Shown piece by piece: positions 31,473 to 41,780 of a stretch of DNA of 64,000 nt; within the stretch, counting starts at the first letter, position 1, and the number at the start of each line of letters is the position of its first letter. A program made the position numbers and the translations under genes. Origin of the DNA: Emmonsiellopsis sp. PD_33 (Eukaryota > Ascomycota > Eurotiomycetes > Onygenales > Ajellomycetaceae); the NCBI GenBank assembly GCA_032988165.1, contig JANTQF010000002.1, forward strand, positions 1 through 64,000, read 5' to 3'. The notes under the pieces were generated by a model. The model did no database searches. It was not told the DNA's origin and worked only from the letters and a program-made list of their open reading frames with translations.

Positions 31473-32612
31473 TCAAATCAGGAAAGAAAAGTAATGACAA
31501 ACAAGGAGCGGTCCAAAGCCTTTAATAACTTCGGTTTCAAACTCAATTCTGTGACGTCCCTTCTCCCCAATGCATGTGTCATTGGGATAAACAATTGCAA
31601 CATCGAAATCAACCCAGACAACCCTCTCTTGATCACCAGGAACAATGAGAATGTTCTTTGGATAAGGATCATTATGCTCAATTAAAGCCAAATGAATTTG
31701 CTGAATGCCAATGACAGCTTTCTGCATACGTTCTGCTGTGTAAGTAACACAATTCAGTACCAAAAGTGTTGGCAAATACTCAATCGGAACGGCACATGGA
31801 AAGTCTGTGTCATGTTGAAAGGCATCTAGATGAGGAGCACAGTGGGCTGGGTTGATAGCTAGTACAAACCCATAGAAATTAGGAACAGTGCCAGAATCAC
31901 ATATCTTGGACTGTTTAAGACTGCAGTAGGCTCTGATCTCGCAGCGAGAGCGGTTCAAATCCCGAATATGATCACAGGCGTACCCAGGATCTCTGTTATT
32001 GTGGAACTGCATTGCATCACGATCAGGAAACGACAAGTGTCAGGGAATGCGCACATGCTATATGAAGGTACATGTACATACCACTTTCAAAACCCGTGGC
32101 TTGCCACAGTAGTTGACACGAAATATGGAGGATGCTTCTGAGACGTTCAGGGTTTCCTTAAACTCCAGCTTCGCGAAATCGATGTTGAGCTTGAAGCGGT
32201 CATCAAATGCTGCCTCGTCACGGTAGATGGTGTCCTCCTTCCCAACCGACCCGAAGAAATAGTCTGGCATGGGTGAAAGAAAAAACTTGGAGATAGCACT
32301 GCCTTTAGGGATACTGGATAGCTGCCTGTATGAGCAATATGTGAGACTGGGTGTTGTTGATCGCTGTTGAGGCAGATGGATGGCTGATTGGGCACGTGAT
32401 CTGGGTAACCCTACCTGGGCAGGCTGGCTACACCGATTTGCTCTTCTTTGGCGAAACTTATGGCTCCTAATGTTACAGATACTGTCTGCTGATGATATAT
32501 CAGGAGAATGCCACTGTGTGGAAGGAATGTTTATCTGCATAGATGGCATGGACTCGAACCCTCCACCGCTCCCCACCCTTGTCTTCAGGTTCCCAGGTTG
32601 CTTCAGAGACAT
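31473..32612 (-). CDS. Fungal kinase-like protein
   Basis: Proposed exons (minus strand) 32612-32415, 32321-32082 and 32006-31473, about 323 residues. The second exon ends in CGKPRVLKV, a beta-3-like strand with Lys. The third begins FHNNRDPGYA, continues RDLNRSRCEIRAYCSLK and VPNFYGF, and has the catalytic loop EHNDPYPKNILIV with Asp and Asn, then VVWVDFDVAIVY with the metal-binding DFD. This is the fungal protein-kinase-like superfamily near aminoglycoside phosphotransferases; substrates are unknown. Introns: 32322-32414 (GTAGGG donor) and 32007-32081 (GTATGT donor, GCAG acceptor). The first exon (66 codons) is weakly supported and the true start may differ. It lies next to a broken gene of the same superfamily on the same strand but is not a close copy of it. 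Confidence 0.62.
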
Positions 32613-33285
32613 TTAGTATCCATCGCCTGAAAGAACAACCAGGTGGGATGGCTAACAAGTCGCCGTCATGGTCTAAATTCTCCTCTGCGGAGGAATCGGT
32701 CTTGAGGAACGTTAGGCTATGAAGTATCTGGCTGATGGTTGGTTTTGCATAGTTATCTGCTCACTGAATCTTCGCATCTGGTACTGTGCTGAACCTGCTA
32801 TATAGGCTCTATATTGATCTTCAACCGGAATATTTTAATGCTGCCGCTCTGCCTGTTAAACAGAGGCTGGAATTGCAGGCTGCCCATCCAAGTGAGACCC
32901 TGAGCGGTTTAGCCCATGCTCTTCACACGCCATCCCGCCGACGTTCAATGCTTCTCCGCGCCGTAAACGCTCTTAATACATTGCCGGTACTAGTATTGAA
33001 AGGTTTGGCATAATCGCTGAGAGTTCGCGGAGAAGAAACTCTGGGGATTTTTGGTATCACCCAGTTATATGGGACATCGCCGATCTTCAAAAGACATGGG
33101 CTTCGGAAAAGCGCTCCCACTGACGGCCTACAAATGTGTAACCAGGGTAATTATGGAAGCATATATGTTTTAATTCTCCCCCAGTCTCTTCTATTTATAC
33201 CCATTCATCATTGTTTCTGATCACGGAGGGCGGGGTGACGAAGAAACGAGCATATAACCCCTTCAGTTGAATACCAACATCAAGA
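32613..33285. promoter_or_regulatory. Divergent spacer between kinase-like gene and P450
   Basis: About 670 bp between genes transcribed outward. A TATTTATACC at about 33190 lies about 95 bp before the P450 ATG and could be its TATA element. No coding content seen. Confidence 0.45.
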
Positions 33286-35370
33286 ATGCCGACTATACTG
33301 ACATCAGCACCTTTGTTAGGCGCTCTGAGCGGGGCATCGCTTCACATCATTGCCTACCGCGTCGGGGAATGGGATACATCAGGACTGTCCCTCTTCGTCT
33401 GGTACAGCATTGCAACCTTCATTGCTACGGTACACACCCAGCTTGCCCTGTCCCTGGGCTTACTACCATCAACATGGCCACTTGAATTTACCATTGCCCA
33501 TATTGCGGCCATCTATGCCAGCATGCTGCTCTATCGCGCATGTTTCCATTGCCTCCACAAATTCCCCGGACCGTTCCTAGCCCGCTTGTCCAATGTATAT
33601 GGCATGATGCTTTCCGCGAAGAATCGGCAGTACTACGACGAACTTCAAAAACTACACCAACAATACGGTGACTATGTTCGAATTGGTATGAAAGGCCTGT
33701 TTATCCCTGCACTTTTAAATGTGGTGCTGACCAAAAACAAACAGGTCCAAATGAGCTCTCAATCACAGACCCAGGCGCGGTACAGGCAATCTACAGCGGC
33801 CGGGCTAAAGTGTCCAAGGGGCCATGGTACGATATCATGTTGCCCAAGGTCACCCTCCACACGGAGAGGGATAAGAAAGAGCATGCGCGCCGAAGGAAGG
33901 TGTGGGATATGGCATTGAGTTCCAAGGGTACGTCTTAGCGTCTCGTTGCATCTTGCCTTTCATTCGTGAAGACCATTATCCAGTATTGAACCTACGCCCT
34001 AGCCGTGCGAAGTTACGAACCTTGCGTCCGCAAACACATCAACCAACTTGTCAATAGGATTGATGGAATGCTGGACAACCCCATGGATATTACCGAATGG
34101 TTCAATTATTTTAGCCTCGATTTGATGGGGAGTATGGGCTTTGGTCGCTCGTTCAATATGGTGGCGGATGGCAAGGAGCCCTTTGTTTTAAAGATGTTCC
34201 GAATGCATGCGAGCAATGTTGTTGAGCTCCTTGGGCATTTGCCTTGGGTATTTCCGTTTCTCAAAATCATCGAGAGGATGAACAAGACTGCTGGGCAGTT
34301 TTGGAAGTGGATTGGTGGGCGGGCGAGAGAGCGGATTGCAGTAAGATGCTGACTGATATTGTGCGAGTGATGGAAAGGGTCGTTTCTGACATGCTATTAA
34401 CAGGACAATCCCGAGTCTCCTGATGTTTTCTCTTACCTGCTCAAGGCGTACCACGAAGGCCCCCAAACACCCAAGCACGAGCTGGATTTACATGCAGATG
34501 CATTCCTAGTCGTGATAGCGGGGAGGTATGCTCATCAAATCCTCCTATACCGCTAATGAGGGGTGTAACTACTGCTAACCCCGGTCTCACACGCCAGCGA
34601 CACTACAGCATCTACCCTAATCCACCTCTTCTCCCATATTGCCGCGGACAGATCCCTCCTCACCCAGCTTCAGACGGAACTAGACCAGTTCTCTGAACTA
34701 TCCTACGACAAGATCTGCTCCATCATACTTCTAGACGCGGTCATTAATGAGACCCTACGACTCCACCCTGTCGTCCCCTCGGGCACCCAGCGCCTTACAC
34801 CGCCAGAAGGCATCCGGATCGGGGATAGATATATCCCTGGAAACGTGATTGTGAAGATGCCATCGCATGCGATGTTTAGAGGTGGGTTTTTGTCTAATCA
34901 TGTCCTGTGAAGGGGGGGCTAGCATATACCACCAAAGGGGATTAGAAACGGAGACCAATTAACTGACGTAACTGATTCTAGACAAACGCAACTTCCACCA
35001 ACCAAACGAATTCATACCCGAGCGCTGGACGACGCGGCCGGAACTTGTGAAGAATGCATCGGTTTTCATCCCCTTTAATGGTGGTGAGTTAAATCAATGC
35101 CCCCTGTTGTCCATTAAATAACCCAAAAACCACACCCCACTAACTAACTCTCCCCCTCGCTCTTAAATAACAGGCCCCTACGCCTGCGCCGGCAAACAGC
35201 TCGCAATGATGGAGCTGCGTTTGGTGACTGCAGAGCTACTCCGTCGGTTTGATGTGGAGTTGGCGCCGGAGCAGGATATCGGAGAGTTTTGGGGTGGGGG
35301 GAAAGATGCATTTACGCTGGCTTCGGCGCCGTTGAGGGTTATTTTTAGGAGGAGGGTGTGTGGGAGATAG
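33286..35370 (+). CDS. Cytochrome P450 monooxygenase (first of two in the cluster)
   Basis: Seven exons: 33286-33685, 33745-33927, 34003-34340, 34404-34525, 34598-34881, 34982-35083, 35174-35370; 541 residues. The N-terminus has two to three hydrophobic segments before the FPGPFLARLS hinge, longer than the usual single ER anchor. Oxygen-binding I-helix AGSDTTAST, K-helix ExxR in NETLRLHP, PERW, and haem loop FNGGPYACAGKQLA with the Cys ligand are intact. It probably hydroxylates a hydrophobic substrate in the ER membrane. I do not assign a CYP family. Every splice junction restores frame and motif. It is tail-to-tail with the second P450. Confidence 0.9.
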
Positions 35371-35948
35371 GCCTTTTCATAATGAGGTGTTCATGCTTTT
35401 ATGATTATATATGGGTTACGTTAACTAGAGGAGATTACGACCTAGAAGAGAAAGAGAAATTGCGAGATGTAATGAATGTCTTATCTTACATCTGGTAATT
35501 TCTAGTTGGACGTCATATTTCTGCTCGACCAATTCGGCTTTGTGCTCAGAATCCAAAAGAACCCGAGATCACACTGCCAATTATTAACGTTGGCCGGAGC
35601 CATGCTTTTGGGTGTCTGTATAACAGACAGCTCTTTACTAGGGAGAGCAATTAATGGATATAAGAGATTGGCATAGTCATAGCTGTAGATAACTAGATAG
35701 GGGTGGAACTGTTGCTAACATGGCAAGGAACCAATTATTATTTCATATCTCAGAGGAGGTCAGGGTGGTGTAAGATACTATTCAGAAATGTGGTTTAAAC
35801 AATCTCAAGGCATGATATCTCATATAATAGGAATTTCATTTAAATAAACAGACTATATAGCGTATAAGTATATCAATCTCATAAAAAAAAGGGGGTTACA
35901 CATTCATTCCATCATTAAAAACCCAACCACCAACAAAATAACAAAACC
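35371..35948. other. Convergent intergenic region between the two P450 genes
   Basis: About 580 bp between two 3' ends; A/T-rich, no gene seen. It should hold both polyadenylation regions. Confidence 0.55.
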
Positions 35949-37785
35949 CTACCACCCCCGCACCCTCTCCATCTTCAAATGCATCCCCTCAACCGGCTTC
36001 GTCGTCACCGCCCCTGCAATATGAATCTTCGCCTTCGGATCCTGCATCTCAAACGCAAACCTCCCCACCACCCCCGCCACCGCACAGCGCAGCTCCGCCC
36101 TCGCAAAGTCCTTCCCAATACAACTCCGCTGCCCATGCAAGAACGTAATCTGCGCGAAATTCGTCGCCGCGCCACCGTGGTGGTTCACACTGGGTTTGCC
36201 CCCGTTCTTCGCCGGGTCGACATCGATCCACCGCTCGGGGAGGAACTCGTCGCCGTTGTCTCCCCAGAATGTCGGGCTGCGGTTGATGGCGTACGGACAG
36301 AGCAGGACGCGGGTGGCCTTGGGGACAAACTTGCCGGCGATGCTGGTGTCGCGGATTGATTCGCGGACGGTCATGGGTACGGTGGGGTAGAGGCGGAGGA
36401 CTTCCTGGCAGACGCCGTTGAGCAGGGGGAGCGATTCGAGATCGGCGTGCGTGATGGGGCTGTCGGCAGAGGGGATGGCGGTGCGGATTTCGTCGCGGAG
36501 ACGGGTTTGGATGTCTGGGTGTTGGGTGAGGAGGTAGCAGGCCCAGGTTAGGGCGCTGGCGGTTGTTTCGTGCTGATGGGGAGTCAGAAGGGTGGGGAAA
36601 AGGGGTAGGAAATAAGGGGGGTTGCTTACGCCGGCGGCAAGGAAGGTCAGCATCTGATCGACGAGCTCGTCGTCGGTGAAGTCGCCTCCAACCATCATCG
36701 TTCCCAGGATATCCGATTCGAGATCCTCCGCCGTGAACTTGTTGGAGGCCAGCGCGGTCTTCTTCTCCTGGACAATCTCCAGACAAAGCCTTCGCAGGAA
36801 ACCAGTGTTCTCGTCAATGACCTGGTTGAGCTTCCAGGGGAGCCTGCGCGTGAACCACTGGGGAAGTATAAAGTTGATGCCCAGGAATGCGATTTTCTCC
36901 TTGGTGGGTTCGAGGATGGACAAGAAGGCGTCGGCCACGGCGTGGGTGGATGATTGCAGGGACTGGAAATCACGGCCCATCGCGGCGGGACCGATGATAT
37001 CAAGAGTCAGACGGCTATCCTGTCAGTCAGTATAGATCCTCTCCTTTTGAAATATTTCCAACTCACCTCCCCCACTCGCTCATCTCAACCTTGCCAACCT
37101 CCCCCTGGGCGCTGCCGGACTTATCCTCCCACGGATGCGCCCTGATCTCCTTCTCCAACTCGCCCAGCAGCATGTTCGTCTTCTGCCACATGAGCGAATA
37201 CAACGAGCGAATATTCCGAATATGAAAGGCGGGATTAAGCGCCTTGCGCTGTCTCCTGTGGGCATCACTCTCCGACAAGATCAGGCCATAGCCAATGACA
37301 CGAGCAAGGAAGTGGCGGACTTTCCCGGGCTTCTCGAAATCGTAGGTGTTTGTGCTCATGATATCAAGCAGGGCCTGGTGGTTGGTGGCCAGCAGATAGC
37401 CGCCGCCCGTTGAGTCGAAGAAGTGCAGCAGGCCGTCGTTGGGGATGGTTTTCATCCATTTCAGGGGCAGCCTGCCGCGGGGTTCGTCGAACATGATTTT
37501 GGCCTGCATGAAGGAGCCCTATCGTCATATTTCTGTTAGATGGGATATTCCTCTCTCTCTCTATCTTTTTTTCTCCTTTATTCATTTCCGTACCTTGACC
37601 CGCGGCAGATGCCGCAACGGCGACAAAAACATCGGCCACACAAACAAACGATACACCACCTTCAGCATCAGATTCAGCGCCAGCCCACGCACCACGATGG
37701 CCAGATACGACATGTCCGGAACCACCATGCGCTGGAGCATGTAGCTCTCCAGGGCCGTGAAGCCCGCTATCGTCGCAAGCGACAT
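35949..37785 (-). CDS. Cytochrome P450 monooxygenase (second of two in the cluster)
   Basis: Four exons on the minus strand: 37785-37594, 37518-37067, 37014-36630, 36572-35949; 550 residues. It has a hydrophobic N-terminal anchor (residues about 25-55), the C-helix region SESDAHRRQRKALNPAFHIR, I-helix AAGHETTASALTW, K-helix EVLRLYP, PERW and haem loop FLHGQRSCIGKDFA. The sequence is clearly of a different family from the first P450 (CYP3/CYP4-clan look), so the pair is not a recent duplication. Intron 3 (36573-36629, 57 nt) is stop-free and in phase; if kept it would insert 19 residues inside the oxygen-binding motif. Head-to-head with the SDR gene across 1.15 kb. Confidence 0.9.
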
Positions 37786-38931
37786 GGTTTATAGAAACCA
37801 CGCGGGTAATGAGATAGATGGCAGACTGCGAGGGTGGCAGGGATGGATTGATGGATTGATAGAGGAGAATAAATCGAGGAGTCTACCCTCTCTATTAATC
37901 GATTAATCTCGTTAGTTAGCTAACAGTCTAACGAGGAGATGAAAACCTGGGGAAAGCCACCGGATATGGCTACAATATCTTTGGCTGTACTAACGTCAGT
38001 CCGCGGCGAGGCCAACGAACCAACCGCCATGACGTATCCTCGATCAGGCATCTCAGTTGTTTTCTCGAGCGAGTTATCTTCACATGAAATTCCAGAAATT
38101 AACTAGCGGCGGTTGGGGATTGGGTTTTCGTAACCTCGTTTAACAGCTTGATCATCGGCGGAGGATCGAGTTAGGGCTACGTTAGCCCCTGAACACTCCC
38201 CCCAACAATGAATAGCGAAGAAGTTACCCGAGCAGACTCCCTCTGCGCGGGGTAAAAAGGCGGATATGGAGCATGATATTATCATATGCATCTATGATCA
38301 ACTAAATTCTTGACATCTGATTTTTTTCCATTTTATTATGCACTCACCCGAGTTGTGAAAGCATAATAAGCTTCACTAATTGACTTGTCACTCTGTACAC
38401 TTCCCTCCTTACCCCCACTCCGTAGTCTTCCCAACACCCTCCCCCCCGCAGAAAATATTATTTATTTAGCTAGCTAGCTCCCCAGCACTAAAAGATGGAA
38501 ACCAAAAGTCCACATGTGAGGGCCGAGGCCCAAGCAAAAACTTTTCCCAACCACATACAACAGAACAGACATGGACTGGTCAGCCAGCAAGCAAAGGAAT
38601 CAGCAGGAAGAGAAAGAAAAGCACATGAGAGAAAGCATTGCCATGGCCTCATCTATGTAACTAACTATCCATCCATGAATCGACCATTCTTTACTACTAT
38701 CAAGGCTTAGCTGGCTGGTCATTCTGCCCAATTGCCGAGCGGTCGAAGCATTCTTTAAACCAGCCGGCAAGCAGGCATATATGTGGATAACTAACTAGTT
38801 AATAACCCTTATATAGCTACTCACATCAAGATAAATAACAATTCGCCCTCATCTCATTGCATTACACAGTCCATTCCCCCCCCTCTCTTCCATTCAACTG
38901 CCTCCTAAAAAGCAAAAAAAAAAAGACCAAA
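37786..38931. promoter_or_regulatory. Divergent promoter region between second P450 and SDR
   Basis: 1.15 kb with no gene seen. It contains GTCCGCGGCG near 37998 (CCGCGG palindrome) and AACCAGCCGGCAAGCAGG near 38758, either of which could suit a Zn2Cys6-type regulator; this is inference. A/T-rich before the SDR start. Confidence 0.45.
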
Positions 38932-40003
38932 ATGTCCTCCTCCCTAACCACCCACCTCCACCCCTATCTCACCACCCTCCTCTCCCACCTCCCCCTCCCC
39001 TCCCAAAAAGCACCAATATCAACCCCCCAAAAAGCCCTCCTTGCCCTCCTCGCCCTCCTAACCCTACGCACCCTCAGCCGCCTTCTCTCCCGCGCCGTCG
39101 TCCACAACTTCCAACGCCCCCTCCGGCGCTGGGACAATGCGCGCGAGCTGGTTCTCTTATCGGGTGGTTGCAGCGGGATCGGGAAGCAGGTGATGTATGA
39201 CTTTGTCAATGCGGGGGTAAAGGTTGTGATTTTGGACCTGACGGAGCCTGGATTTACATTGCGTATGTATATACCTCTCTATATATCCATATATACATAT
39301 ATGCTAAATCACTCGCCCAGCCGCCAACGTAACCTTCTACAAAGCCGACGTCACCTCCCCGACCTCCCTCCAAGCCGTCGCCAACCAAATCCGCACCGCC
39401 CACGGCGACCCGACGGTCCTCATCAACAACGCCGGCGTCGGCTACGAGGGCACCATCCTCGCGCAACCCGCCACGGAAATCCGACGAACCTTCGAAGTCA
39501 ACACGCTCTCGCACTTCTGGATGGTGCGCGAGTTCCTGCCCGCGATGGTCCGCGCGAACCACGGACACGTGGTGACGATCGCGAGCATGGCGTCGTTCGT
39601 CGGGCTGGGCCAGATGGCGGATTACTGCGGGAGTAAAGCGAGCGCGCTGGCGTTTCATGAGTGTTTGGGGCAGGAGTTGAGGTTGTATTATAAGGCGGGG
39701 AAGGTGAGGGCGAGTATTGTGCATCCGCTGTGGGTGCGGACGCCGATGATTAAGCAGTTGACGGATGCGGGCGGCGCGTTTAAGATGCCGGTGTTGACGG
39801 TGGAGGTGGTGAGTAGGGCGATTGTGGGCCAGGTGTTGGCGCAGAGGGGGGGGCAGGTGATTTTGCCCGGGTATTATTCGTGTGCGAGGTGGTTGAGGGC
39901 TATGCCGGTGTGGTTTCAGGAGGGGGTGAGGAGGGTTGCGTCGTTGCAGTTGAAGAGTGTTGTTGATATGAGGGAGGCTGAGGAGGTGGGGGTGAAGAAG
40001 TAG
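38932..40003 (+). CDS. Short-chain dehydrogenase/reductase, membrane-associated
   Basis: Exons 38932-39262 and 39321-40003, intron 58 nt, 337 residues. After a hydrophobic N-terminal stretch (ALLALLALLTLRTLSRLL) come the NAD(P) motif LLSGGCSGIGKQV, the Asp-containing VVILDLTEP that favours NAD(H), KADVT, INNAGVG, the catalytic Ser in IASMASFVGLG and YCGSK (YxxxK). The arrangement resembles the SDR16C/retinol-dehydrogenase type that oxidises alcohols on lipids in ER or lipid-droplet membranes. In the cluster it would convert a P450-made alcohol to the ketone the BVMO needs; this is inferred. It ends 55 bp from the 3' end of the convergent hydrolase gene. Confidence 0.9.
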
Positions 40004-40058
40004 TAGGGATCTATAGATGTATCTTTTGTATATGGGAAGGATAGAATTGCTGTTTAAT

Positions 40059-41322
40059 TTACAGAAGCTCCTCAAGCCATGTTTTCAACCGGTGCCCTGT
40101 CTGTGTCTCTGTCCTGTCTCCCAGATAGAGGTTGTAGATCGGCGCAAGATGGCACTCCCGCTTGCCGATGAAAAGGGAGACGTTCGGAAATGCACCCTAT
40201 TCACTTCCGTTAGAACGAGCTATTATAACAAAATCAGAATGAAGCCTACCTGGAACTTCTCTGCAAAATCCTGAATAACAGGCAGCAAAATCTCATTCCC
40301 GCCACCCAGAATCAGCACCGAATTGACGGTAAAGCTACTATACCAATCCGCCGGCGCCAGCGACAGATCCGTGTAATAATCCCGCTTCGAATTCCCCCCC
40401 ATATAGGCGGCTCTCCAGGGCGTGTCCACGAATTCCGTGACTATATCGCCCTGGGAATCAACGACATGGCCCTCCGGGCGCTCCGCCGCCATGTGCGTCC
40501 AGGGCGACATAAGCACGGCGCCGCCTAGATTCTGGCTTACGGACAGCTTATCAATCTCGCTATGGGGATGAGCAATGTGTGAAAGGACGGCGCCAACAAG
40601 GTTCCCGCCGGCCGAGTCGCCGCCGAGAAACACGTTCCCGGGCTCACGGCCTGTACTCTCGAGGATGTAGCGTACGCACTCGACAGCCTGGCGGATTTGG
40701 GTTGGGTAGACGGCATGGGGGGTGAGGGTGTATGTCGGGAAAAAGACGGCCAGGGGTTTGTCCTTCTTGTCCATGTGGTTGATAAGCTTGGTGAAGAATT
40801 GGAAATAGCCCATGTTGGCGGGGAGCGCGAAACCGCCGCCTGGAGTCAATTAGATACAGATATATAACCAGGGGCATTAGACGAAAGGGGGTTCCGCACC
40901 GTGGTACCAGATCAAGACGTTCTTCGCGGTCCTATCCCCAACCCAGTGGCCAAGCACGCCGTGTGGCAGCTCGACAGTCTGCACTGGCCGCTTCATTCTC
41001 TTCGAATACCGCTCGTAGATTTTGCTGGTAGGCGGCATGATACGTCTATATAACCAAATCAGCGGCGTGTCTTCAGCCAACGCAGCGGCCAGCGGGCGGA
41101 TTCAACTCACTGCAGCTGCAACGGGCTCAGCCTGGCGGTGGACTTTCGAAGCACAGCATATGCGACGTGCAATAGCAGCGAGTGAGCCTGCTTGGGGCTG
41201 CGGCGGTAGCTGAGCAGCGAGAGCAGGCCGGCCAGCACCACGGAGAGCAGCCCGGGGATCAAGTCGAGACGCTCCCACAGCGTGATCCTGCGCACCGAGA
41301 CGGCTACTTTGCTGGCGGCCAT
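40059..41322 (-). CDS. Alpha/beta-hydrolase, HSL/steryl-acetyl-hydrolase type
   Basis: Four exons on the minus strand: 41322-41111, 41045-40900, 40839-40250, 40196-40059; 361 residues. N-terminal hydrophobic segment LIPGLLSVVLAGLLSLL suggests membrane anchoring. Oxyanion-hole motif WYHGGGFALP is rebuilt exactly across intron 2, the nucleophile elbow is GGDSAGGN, and the last exon supplies ECHLAPIYNLYLGD with the probable catalytic His. Relatives include yeast Say1 and arylacetamide deacetylase, which cleave acetate or other acyl esters. In this cluster it could hydrolyse the ester or lactone made by the BVMO. The last exon is easy to miss because the intron 40197-40249 is only 53 nt. Divergent from the BVMO gene. 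Confidence 0.88.
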
Positions 41323-41780
41323 GGTCGAGCTATGTCTATATCTGTGTATGTGTATGTCTCTTGATGTTGGTGTTGATATCGGGCATCTCAGAATTTAAAT
41401 GGATTAGTTATCACATCAACCCTGCCCGGCTCAGCTTCAGGCCATGCATGTATCTGGTATTTTTCTTAAGTTAATCGCTGGCAGGGCAGAGGTGCTCGAC
41501 TGTCGCATTTGCATTTGCTGGTGGAATGTGCCTCGGATGTCTGCATTGTCAGTCCATTATTTAGTGTGTGCTTAAGTTAGCCGGCCACTAGATAAACCCG
41601 GAGAGTTGACTATCGCCATCCTCAATCCTTGACATGAGATAGTCAAATAACCTTAGCCGGACACCATTGCCGAACAGGATCATGTGAAGACACACCTCGA
41701 TCTGGGGATATTGAAATTAATTCAATTCCCCTGGTCATGGCACAGCTGGGGAAGCACTGACTGTGTATCCGCAACGCACC
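41323..41780. promoter_or_regulatory. Bidirectional promoter of hydrolase and BVMO, with paired 12-bp element
   Basis: The 458-bp gap is the only upstream space for both genes, so they are likely co-regulated. TTAGCCGGCCAC at 41577-41588 and TTAGCCGGACAC at 41653-41664 match in 11 of 12 positions, same orientation, 76 bp apart. A CGG core is typical of Zn2Cys6 regulators; no such regulator gene is in the window. Confidence 0.5.

Noticed and set aside
31945..31965. tRNA B-box-like GGTTCAAATCCCGAA on the + strand
   Set aside because: No A-box at the right distance and no acceptor or T-stem pairing; on the other strand it encodes the conserved RDLNRSRCE of the kinase-like protein.
32545..32565. 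GGGTTCGAGTCC on the minus strand resembling a tRNA T-arm
   Set aside because: The flanking bases do not form a 5-bp stem and no clover-leaf could be drawn.
38735..38760. GCCGAGCGGTCGAAGC, like the D-arm of a Leu/Ser tRNA
   Set aside because: No anticodon arm, T-arm or acceptor stem follows; a chance A-box-like match.
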